Assembly: GCA_020072965.1 (NCBI GenBank)
Contig: JAIQFY010000029.1
Coordinates: 1 to 59,923, forward strand
Source: Terriglobia bacterium
GTDB lineage: Bacteria > Acidobacteriota > Terriglobia > JAIQFV01
DNA: 59,923 bases
Reading direction: 5' to 3'
The translations under genes were made by a program, and so were the position numbers. How positions within the stretch are numbered: the first letter of the stretch is position 1; each line of letters begins with the position of its first letter. The notes below the pieces were generated by a model. That model made no database searches and had not been told where the DNA came from. It was given only the letters and a program-made list of their open reading frames with translations. Positions 53,384 to 59,923 of the stretch are shown here, piece after piece.

Positions 53384-56300
53384 CTATGGCTGCAATGGCA
53401 ATCCCTCCTGGGCTTCTCGCGGGCCTTCCCTTCTGGGCCCTCCTTCGCGTTCTCCAGGGATCACTCTTCCTACGTTCAGATATTCGAAATTCATGATCGC
53501 ATTCCACACCAACGCATAGCTGCCCTGTGTCTCCGCGCGCCAGAAGGGACGGATCGCAAACATCACAATATGGCCCTTCCCTACCGGGCAATCGACCACT
53601 GCGGCTCGATTGGCGATTTCGCCGGGGGCTGCGAGCAGCCCGGACATCAAGACGCTCTTCTCATCCGCAAAGCGCGCGATGAGCCGCGCCGAGGCCATCG
53701 CCGTTTCACGTTGCACCGCGCGTTGCCCCGGCGTCAGTCCGGCCTGAGAGGGTGCTTCCGGCCCAGTCGAGGGCGGGGTGGCCGCCTCTGCTACGGGCTT
53801 TGATTCCTGCTCTTTCGAGGGGGCCGGCTCCGGAGGGGCGGGGGTGTTGTTCAGTGGAGGCGCGGTTTGCTTCATCGCCGCATTGAATCCGCTCGGTGCA
53901 GAAGCTGGCGGGGCGCCAGGGGGCCCGCCGCCGAACTGGCCTCCAAAGCCCTGGCCCGGAGGGGTGACCTGCAGGATCGGTGACTGGTTGAAGTAGACAG
54001 CCAGTTGATCTTCGTTGTAGCCATACACGATGGGTGATTTCTTATCGACAATTTGTGACCGCAATACCGATCCGCGCGCCCGCAAATCTTTCGCCGCCAC
54101 CACATTGACGCCGCGGACGAGCCCAAAATCGATCGGCATTTCAGAGTTGGTACCGTCCACGATCAACAACCCGCCGTCATTTAAAAACTTCTGCAGTTTG
54201 GCCAGCCCTTCAAGACCCATTCCCCCGCGCATATCGTCGGTTTCGTCCGGCCCGCCCAGGTTGGGAGTCTCTTCTGTTTTCTTCCATGGGACGGGATGTT
54301 GTCCGAATTTCGGCACCCCCGTGATCAACGATTGCGGATTCGCACCGACGTGAGGGAACACAATGACATCAAACTGCTTTCGCAAATCATCCATCCTGGC
54401 GAGTTTTTGATCCGAAAGATAGGTGTAGGGAACCTTGTATCGATCGAACTCGATGCGCCACCATCCTTCCTTTTCTGTATTTATCCAAGTATGAAGCAAC
54501 GCGACGCGGGGCGCGGCGAGGGGATGGGTTTTCACCTTGGGCATCTCAGTAACTGGAACAATAAAAAATCCAGCCCTGACACCCTCTAGTCTCGAAAGCA
54601 GATCGGCCGGGTTCCCTTCTATTGGGACCAGGATTGAGCCAGCATTGAATTTCGTTCCATTGACTTCAAATCCTTCCTCGGCAGCATCCATCCTGACGTC
54701 ATTCAAATGGTAACGGGCAGTAATGAAATGCGAATCACCATCATATCTCAGGATGAATCCTTTGACTTGAGTTGGCATTCCCCTGCTACTGGCCGAACCA
54801 CCGGTGGAGGACGAATTCACCAATTGCATGGGTGCGTCCAAGATCTTTTTATCATCGACCTTCGCATGCTTGATTCCCGCCAGCCACGGCATGGTCCAGC
54901 CGGTATCGTCGTATGGAGTGGGATCCGTGGTGCGGTATTCCTGCACCCCCAGCAACATGTCGGCGAGACTGGAATAGGGCTGATCCATCCGAATCACGTA
55001 GCTCCCCGCCGGAAACTTTCCATCCTTCACTTCAATAGGCCCTGTCGTCTTATAGACTTCAATACCTTGTTTCATCATCAAGGAAATGAAAGATCCAAGG
55101 TCCACCTGACGCGGCTGATCCGCCGTAAAGACCCAAGCCGGGTATCCCCCTCGCTTCACCCGCTCGACTGCATTCTTCGACTTGATCCAGTAATTCTCGA
55201 GAAACGTGTTCTTATGATCCGCGACATACTTCAGCGCAATGAGCAGTGTCGATTGCTGGTAGTTAACATTATTGCGGATCGACCACTGCACCTTGGAAAA
55301 TGGTGGGTTGGGTCGATACCACTCCCGCGAGGTCGCATTTGCTTGCAGGGTGCGCTCCTGGGTATCGGCGCCTCCGTTTCCGAATGTCTCATAGAAACGT
55401 CCGATGGCGTTGCGGCCGTTGGCCACGTAAAACATGTAATTGGGGACCCAGCCGTCGTAGAAGCCCTGCGTCCACACGCCCGGCAACCCGCGCCGGGTCA
55501 TTTCGGTGACTTCCTGATAAGCGAGGGATTGCCACTCATCAATTTGGATGGGATCGAGCGAGGCATTATATGGGCCCGTTCCGGTCGAGATGTATAGGTA
55601 CGGCACCGATTCATGCAGATCGTGGAGCACCGTACCGTGCCAATAATTACTAAAGGAATTCAGAATATTATTGGTCAAATTGAGCATCAGCACCATGGCG
55701 TCGCGATTGTTGTCGTGCGCCACGTATTTGCCCCAGTAGATTAACGATGGCGGCTGCCGGTCGGGATGATTGATCTTGTAGTTGTAGACATCCACCATGC
55801 GGTCGCGGCCGTCCACTTCAAGCACAGGGGTGGCGACAAACACGAGATTCTTGCGGATGGCCTGAACAAACTCCGACTCTTCGACGGCCAGTCGGTAGCA
55901 CAATTCCATCAACATCTCCGGTGCGCCTGTTTCCGGTGAATGCATGGCGCCGGTGGCGTAATAAATCGGCTTGCCGAGGTTGATGAGTTTCTTGGCTTCG
56001 TCATCAGAGATTTTTCTCGGGTCGGCCAGCTTCGCCGTGATGCCGCGTAACTCATCGAGCCGCGCCAGGTTCTCTTCACTGCTGACGACTACCGCAATCA
56101 TCTCCCGGCCCTCTTCACTCTTCCCGATGGAGAACACCTTGACGCGCTTCGGCGCAGTGCGCTCCAGCTCCCGCATGTAGGCGTTGATCTTGTCGACGTG
56201 CGTTAGTTTTTTGGGCGTCCCAATGACATAACCCAGAAACTTATCAGGTGGAGTGGCGGTCGAAGAGGCCGGCAAATGATCGGTGAGCTCGGTGTTGAAG

Positions 56301-56503
56301 CGGGATTCGGTGGTGTATTCCTTGATCTTCTTACCGTAATCCTCATTGTTCAAGCTCGCCGGCCGTAAAGACGTTTTTCTTGAAGCGGCACGTAGATTGG
56401 GGAGTCCTGTGGATGCCAGACAAATGGCCAATGCGAGCATCAAAAAGATCTGTCGCGAAGCAATCAGTTGAGAACCTTTGAAACCGATGACAGGCGTTTT
56501 CAT
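53384..56503 (-). CDS. Giant secreted M14 zinc carboxypeptidase-like protein
   Basis: The 1039-residue protein has a signal peptide (LMLALAICLASTGLPNLRA) and an M14 domain in the N-terminal half. Zinc ligands are in YATGAMHSPETGAPEMLMEL (His188, Glu191), with a third His in VLHDLHESVPY. The middle and C-terminal parts include a glutamine amidotransferase-like fold (ALLHTWINTEKEGWWRIEFDRYKVPYTYL and IVDGTNSEMPIDFG). A Pro-rich linker lies near residue 860. This architecture is common for acidobacterial-type secreted peptidases; the actual substrate is unknown. Confidence 0.85.
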   Translation of the reverse strand: MKTPVIGFKGSQLIASRQIFLMLALAICLASTGLPNLRAASRKTSLRPASLNNEDYGKKIKEYTTESRFNTELTDHLPASSTATPPDKFLGYVIGTPKKLTHVDKINAYMRELERTAPKRVKVFSIGKSEEGREMIAVVVSSEENLARLDELRGITAKLADPRKISDDEAKKLINLGKPIYYATGAMHSPETGAPEMLMELCYRLAVEESEFVQAIRKNLVFVATPVLEVDGRDRMVDVYNYKINHPDRQPPSLIYWGKYVAHDNNRDAMVLMLNLTNNILNSFSNYWHGTVLHDLHESVPYLYISTGTGPYNASLDPIQIDEWQSLAYQEVTEMTRRGLPGVWTQGFYDGWVPNYMFYVANGRNAIGRFYETFGNGGADTQERTLQANATSREWYRPNPPFSKVQWSIRNNVNYQQSTLLIALKYVADHKNTFLENYWIKSKNAVERVKRGGYPAWVFTADQPRQVDLGSFISLMMKQGIEVYKTTGPIEVKDGKFPAGSYVIRMDQPYSSLADMLLGVQEYRTTDPTPYDDTGWTMPWLAGIKHAKVDDKKILDAPMQLVNSSSTGGSASSRGMPTQVKGFILRYDGDSHFITARYHLNDVRMDAAEEGFEVNGTKFNAGSILVPIEGNPADLLSRLEGVRAGFFIVPVTEMPKVKTHPLAAPRVALLHTWINTEKEGWWRIEFDRYKVPYTYLSDQKLARMDDLRKQFDVIVFPHVGANPQSLITGVPKFGQHPVPWKKTEETPNLGGPDETDDMRGGMGLEGLAKLQKFLNDGGLLIVDGTNSEMPIDFGLVRGVNVVAAKDLRARGSVLRSQIVDKKSPIVYGYNEDQLAVYFNQSPILQVTPPGQGFGGQFGGGPPGAPPASAPSGFNAAMKQTAPPLNNTPAPPEPAPSKEQESKPVAEAATPPSTGPEAPSQAGLTPGQRAVQRETAMASARLIARFADEKSVLMSGLLAAPGEIANRAAVVDCPVGKGHIVMFAIRPFWRAETQGSYALVWNAIMNFEYLNVGRVIPGEREGGPRREGPREAQEGLPLQP

Positions 56504-56636
56504 GCGTGATGAATCCTCCGGAAGATTTCGAAAGCGAACCGACAGAATCTAGTCGGTGTTGACACTTGTGGCAGGCTGACGCGAATGCAGTTCGTGCTCC
56601 CCAAGCGACGGAGCGCGGTTTCATCAGGTTACACGG

Positions 56637-56777
56637 AATCAGCTTTCAGCGATCAGCGGTTATTAGGACAGTCAAGGAATGCTGCAGACAGACAGCCTGG
56701 GGCCATCTTCCGATTCGTGATAGCTGGTTCACGACTCTGAATGCTGACCGCTGAAAGCTGATAGCTGACCGCTGATG
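56637..56777. repeat. Seven-base repeats of the TCAGCTT family in opposed arms
   Basis: Left arm AATCAGC, TTTCAGC, GATCAGC (56637-56657). Right arm GCTGACC, GCTGAAA, GCTGATA, GCTGACC, GCTGATG (56743-56777) in the opposite orientation, about 85 bp apart. A 25-bp stretch at 56750-56774 is the exact reverse complement of 50802-50826, including the array boundary. Confidence 0.75.
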
Positions 56778-56782
56778 GCCGC

Positions 56783-57661
56783 TTACTTCGGCACAATCTG
56801 GAGTTTGGTACCAGCCGACACGTAGACCTTCCCGCTCTCGGGGTCGAGGAGGTACGGAACCCCGGAGGGATCGAGAGGGATTCCGCGAAGAAACCCGTGC
56901 GTGGCCAGTTCAACAAAGTTGCGGGGCCAGCGGCCAGATTGCTCGCGAAACTTAGCGATGACTTTCTCAAGCGCCTCGATTTGCTCCTCCGCCTGCAGTT
57001 CTGCCAGATGGGCCAGGGCGTTTTCCTTGGCACGCTTGTTCTCTGAGGATTCGTAGATCTGTTCCCAGAGAAACCGTGAGGCCTGACGATCGCCACCGCG
57101 CGACAAACAGAACGCCGCCATCGTGCGAAGCCATGGCTTGGCCTGGGGAAGCTCCGCTCCCCGCAGGAAGGTCGCAGCTGCCTCCTTGTAATCTTTCAGA
57201 TACCAGTAGTACACGAATCCCAGCCGGAGATACAGTTCCGAATCATTCGGATTTGCAGCGATCCCTTTTTCGAGAAGCTCGATGGCCAGCGCGGGGTCAT
57301 TTGCGCCGATTGGAGGCGGCTCGCCCAGGAAGACCGCCCCAAACTCGTAAACAGGAATCATGGCGGGATCGAGCGTCGTGGTGATATCGAGCATCGGATA
57401 AAGCAAATCAAACCTGCGGGAGGGGTCTCTCATTCGGCCCCCGGCGAAATATTGAATGGCTCGGATCCAGTAAATGTCGGCCACCAGGCTCTCAAAACCC
57501 AGGGAAAGTTTCTTGACCATGGGGCCTGAAGGGAGAAACAACATCTCCTCGGTCTGGTGATATTCTCCCACCACCCCGTTGATGCGCTCCTGCAAAAAAT
57601 AAATGGCTGTGAATCCGAAGAGGAAGAAGACGAGGAAGAAGGTAATGGATCGTCGAAGCAT
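56783..57661 (-). CDS. Membrane-anchored TPR protein next to an ABC exporter
   Basis: The 292-residue protein starts with one membrane helix (ITFFLVFFLFGFTAIYF). A conserved-looking segment (VKKLSLGFESLVADIYWIRAIQYFAGGRM) and TPR-like repeats (AIELLEKGIAANPNDSELYLRLGFVYYWYLKDYKEAAATFLRGAEL) follow. The C-terminus reads RNFVELATHGFLRGIPLDPSGVPYLLDPESGKVYVS. No specific family is known to me. It follows an ABC-2 ATPase-permease pair on the same strand, separated by a heptamer repeat region, and is probably part of the same transport function. Confidence 0.65.
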   Translation of the reverse strand: MLRRSITFFLVFFLFGFTAIYFLQERINGVVGEYHQTEEMLFLPSGPMVKKLSLGFESLVADIYWIRAIQYFAGGRMRDPSRRFDLLYPMLDITTTLDPAMIPVYEFGAVFLGEPPPIGANDPALAIELLEKGIAANPNDSELYLRLGFVYYWYLKDYKEAAATFLRGAELPQAKPWLRTMAAFCLSRGGDRQASRFLWEQIYESSENKRAKENALAHLAELQAEEQIEALEKVIAKFREQSGRWPRNFVELATHGFLRGIPLDPSGVPYLLDPESGKVYVSAGTKLQIVPK

Positions 57662-57673
57662 AAGATAAGATCA

Positions 57674-57836
57674 AAATTCCAAATTCCAAAATCCAAATTC
57701 CAAACAAATTCCAAAACCCAAAAAATCAAACACATCGGTCGCTTTCCTGCAGACGATTTCTCGACGAAGATCAGAATTTTGGAATTTGAACTTTGGTTTT
57801 TGTTTGGAATTTGGATTTTGGAATTTGGAATTTGCT
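57674..57836. repeat. Seven-base repeats of the TTTGGAA family in opposed arms
   Basis: Left arm AAATTCC, AAATTCC, AAAATCC, AAATTCC, a 4-bp break, AAATTCC, AAAACCC (57674-57719). Right arm from 57777 onward is in the opposite orientation (TTTTGGA, ATTTGAA, later GTTTGGA, ATTTGGA, TTTTGGA, ATTTGGA, ATTTGCT at 57802-57836). The arms flank about 57 bp of unique sequence and lie between the TPR and permease genes. Confidence 0.8.
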
Positions 57837-57837
57837 C

Positions 57838-58632
57838 TCACTTCAAGTTCCTCTGGCTAAAGATCATCGCGGCTGCCGACAGCAAAATCGCCAGGTAGAC
57901 GATTGAATAGGCCACATCATAAACGACCAGCGCTGCGGCGATCGGTTTTCCGTGCGACACCCCGGCAATGACATTGAAGTTGCCAAAGTTGGGGAGCAGG
58001 TAATACAACCCGGAAGTGATCATCCGTACCGCCACATTGCCGGCCTCCACTCCGAAGTGTTTGATATCGGCATTGAACTGTCCGATGAAATAAAGCGCCA
58101 GGGTGAACATGGCGGATAGCGTCGGGGTCGAAAACGAGGAAAACACGAGCGCGATGCCGGTGATCAGAAGCAGTTGCAGAAAAATCAAAAACACTGCCAC
58201 AAACAGACTGGCATGAATTTCGGTCACCTGGCCCCTTGAGTAAGCCTGACCCTTCACGTAAGCAAGCACCAGCACCAACCCGATCGCCATAATTACCAGG
58301 TTGACAAACAGGGTGAAGGCAAGGCCAAAAAACTTTCCCAGGATAAACTCAGTCCGGCGGACCGGCTTGGCCAGGATCGAGTAAAGCGTCCTCTTATCGA
58401 CCTCTTTGTGGACCAGATTGATGCCGATGAAGACCGCGATCACCGCGCCGATCACCGACATCGAGCTCAATCCCACGTCGACCGTCACTTTGGTCTCAAT
58501 ATTGATGGAAATCATACCGAGGATCAACGAACTTCCGATCATGAGCAACGCGAACAGGATGAGACTGTAGAGGATCTTGTCCCGGATGGCTTCCTTGAAG
58601 GTGTTTTGAGCGATGGCGAGAATCTTATTCAT
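57838..58632 (-). CDS. ABC-2 type transporter permease
   Basis: The 264-residue protein has about six membrane helices and the ABC-2 N-terminus [32 protein letters not shown], then IFIGINLVHKEVDKRTLYSILAKPVRRTEFILGKFFG and a C-terminal helix series. It pairs with the following ATPase through an ATGA overlap. The exported substrate is unknown; other families of this kind export antibiotics, polysaccharides or lipids, or take part in membrane maintenance. Confidence 0.88.
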   Translation of the reverse strand: MNKILAIAQNTFKEAIRDKILYSLILFALLMIGSSLILGMISINIETKVTVDVGLSSMSVIGAVIAVFIGINLVHKEVDKRTLYSILAKPVRRTEFILGKFFGLAFTLFVNLVIMAIGLVLVLAYVKGQAYSRGQVTEIHASLFVAVFLIFLQLLLITGIALVFSSFSTPTLSAMFTLALYFIGQFNADIKHFGVEAGNVAVRMITSGLYYLLPNFGNFNVIAGVSHGKPIAAALVVYDVAYSIVYLAILLSAAAMIFSQRNLK

Positions 58633-59573
58633 GGCGCTTTGGATATGGATTCGTTGGCAAACAGTTTGACGAAATAATCTTCAAACGACTCTTTGAGCGG
58701 GTGAACGTGGACCACCTGGCCGCCGTGCGCCCGCACCGCGTCCAGGGCGTTGAACAGGGCCGCCTGATCCGGAAGGGTCAGCCGCAGCATGTTCCCGGCG
58801 ACGTTTTGATCGGTGGCGATCAATCGGAGCGCAGTTTGAAGTTCGTAGTTGAATTGGCTCACTACCATCTCAATCGCGGACGAGTCCCCCACCAGCAGCT
58901 CCGTGAGGCTGCCACATCCGAGGAGTTTCCCCTTATAGATGATGGCCACGCGGTCGCACAGGGTCTCCACATCCGGCAGGATGTGAGTAGAGAAGAAAAC
59001 AGTTTTGCCCTCCCGCTTTAAACCCAAAATCAGGTCGCGAATCTCACGCCGTCCAATGGGGTCCAAACCCGACATGGGTTCATCGAGAAAGATGATCTCC
59101 GGATCGTTGATCAGCGCCTGAGCGATCCCGGCGCGCTGCAACATACCCTTCGAAAACTTGCGAAGCTGCAACCGTCGGGCGTCCTTGAGATCCACCACCT
59201 GGAGGAGTTCGTCGATTTTTGACTTCACGCGGGTCGAGCTAAGGCCGAAGAGGCGGCCGGAGTAGGCAAGAAACTCTTCAGCCGTCAGGTAATCATAAAA
59301 ATAAGGGTTTTCGGGAAGGTAGCCGATGTGCGCGTGCATGGCCACATCGTCAAAGGGTTTCCCCAGGATTTCTGCATGTCCCGAGGTAGGATAAATCAGC
59401 CGCATCAAAAGCTTGAGGGTCGTGGTCTTCCCGGCTCCGTTAGGGCCAAGGAAACCGAAGATTTCCCCTTCGTTCACAGTCAACGAAAGCTGGTCCAGCG
59501 CGCGCACCCTGCGCTTGCGCCAGAAACCTACAAAATAGTCTTTGGTGAGTTCGTGAATATTGATGGCGATCAT
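58629..59573 (-). CDS. ABC transporter ATP-binding protein
   Basis: From the ATG at 59573 the protein reads [18 protein letters not shown]. It has Walker [10 protein letters not shown], a signature-like segment ([17 protein letters not shown]), Walker [16 protein letters not shown] and the switch His in FFSTHIL. A C-terminal extension of about 60 residues follows the nucleotide-binding domain. It overlaps the permease start as ATGA, so the two are co-translated. The start is chosen because the upstream 36 residues in frame are unlike ABC N-termini. Confidence 0.92.
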   Translation of the reverse strand: MIAINIHELTKDYFVGFWRKRRVRALDQLSLTVNEGEIFGFLGPNGAGKTTTLKLLMRLIYPTSGHAEILGKPFDDVAMHAHIGYLPENPYFYDYLTAEEFLAYSGRLFGLSSTRVKSKIDELLQVVDLKDARRLQLRKFSKGMLQRAGIAQALINDPEIIFLDEPMSGLDPIGRREIRDLILGLKREGKTVFFSTHILPDVETLCDRVAIIYKGKLLGCGSLTELLVGDSSAIEMVVSQFNYELQTALRLIATDQNVAGNMLRLTLPDQAALFNALDAVRAHGGQVVHVHPLKESFEDYFVKLFANESISKAP

Positions 59574-59650
59574 CAAAATCAGATCATGGGCGGGTTCTTC
59601 AAGAACCTGAGATGACAACGGCTTGCAAGGGCCACCGCAAGCTCGCCGTA

Positions 59651-59923
59651 TTATAACAAATAAATGGCGAGAGAAAAGCAAGCAAAGAGGTTAGGGACAG
59701 ACACCTGGACTGCACCCTTACTCTGAGACAGAGAAAGCAGGGACAGGATAGTTAAGTTTCTGCGGGGGATGGGGGCGTGGGGGGGGGGGCGGCCGCCCCC
59801 TTTCTCCACCCTCCCTTGTATCGTGTCCTCCGGTGCTGATTTCATCAAACTGGCCTCGTACTCCAAGGGTGATTGGTAGCCCAGCGCGGAGTGCAAGCGT
59901 CGACGATTGTAAATGTTTTCGAG
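59651..59923 (-). mobile_element. IS3-family transposase OrfB, C-terminal fragment (window edge)
   Basis: The minus-strand frame open at the right edge begins LENIYNRRRLHSALGYQSPLEYE, the typical last part of IS3 OrfB integrases. It continues in frame past the expected end (about SLMKSAPEDTIQG) through G-rich DNA to a TAA at 59651, so the true C-terminus may differ from the family. The rest of the element lies outside the window. Confidence 0.7.
59764..59800 (+). repeat. G-tract cluster and 16-bp palindrome at IS end
   Basis: GGGGG, GGGGG and an 11-G run (59779-59789) lie within 26 bp, followed by the perfect palindrome GGGGGCGGCCGCCCCC (59785-59800). Potential G-quadruplex and hairpin structures overlap here. 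Confidence 0.6.

Overview
The window reads as chromosomal core DNA from a Gram-negative, moderately GC-rich bacterium. An Acidobacteriota-like genome is my best guess. The inference rests on outer-membrane traits (LolA, a porin-like barrel, a type IV pilus/type II secretion platform), large secreted peptidases of the M1-HEAT, S46 and M14 types, a DedA-rhodanese protein, secreted metal-dependent amidohydrolases, and many small dispersed palindromes and 7-bp repeats between genes. No rRNA, convincing tRNA or CRISPR array is visible. Transposase fragments sit at both edges (IS630-type at the left, IS3-type at the right).

Layout. 0.2-5.7 kb: lipid kinase, plsY, rimI, a ubiX-ubiA pair (probably menaquinone synthesis), dtd, and a secreted protein. 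6.3-8.5 kb: a flavin reductase, a tiny c-type cytochrome-like protein and an outer-membrane barrel. 8.6-15.3 kb: the heat-shock block hrcA-grpE-dnaK-dnaJ-prmA-rsmE on the minus strand. 15.4-17.5 kb: a LipM-like octanoyltransferase and a DedA-rhodanese gene interrupted by an in-frame TGA. 17.5-18.4 kb: remnants of small inverted-repeat elements. 18.5-24 kb: YceI, alanine dehydrogenase, a candidate small RNA, an aldehyde dehydrogenase and an M23 peptidase. 24-26.2 kb: biotin carboxylase and its carrier protein. 27-28.4 kb: DUF2007 and a YihY-type membrane protein. 28.9-35.8 kb: tilS-hpt-like-ftsH-folP-cdaA-cdaR, which includes the c-di-AMP synthase. 36-43.8 kb: secreted or envelope hydrolases. 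43.9-50.8 kb: an assembly platform for pili or secretion (PilC/GspF, GspE/PilB, PilM, N, O, a PilP-like protein and a pseudopilin). 51-59.9 kb: LolA, small proteins, a giant M14 peptidase and an ABC-2 transporter with a TPR protein.

The most interesting observation is the DedA-rhodanese gene. Its frame stops at TGA directly after Tyr-Cys-Thr of the rhodanese active-site loop. The same frame then continues with the rest of a normal rhodanese domain to a TAA 53 codons later. Downstream of the TGA is a hairpin with a three-base GGC loop starting 22 nt after it, the geometry expected of a bacterial SECIS element. I interpret this as a probable selenoprotein with a Cys-Thr-Sec motif.

A second theme is a set of short tandem repeats, all of period 7 but with different unit sequences. 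They lie in at least six intergenic sites, often as two arms in opposite orientation around a 40-100 bp unique core.
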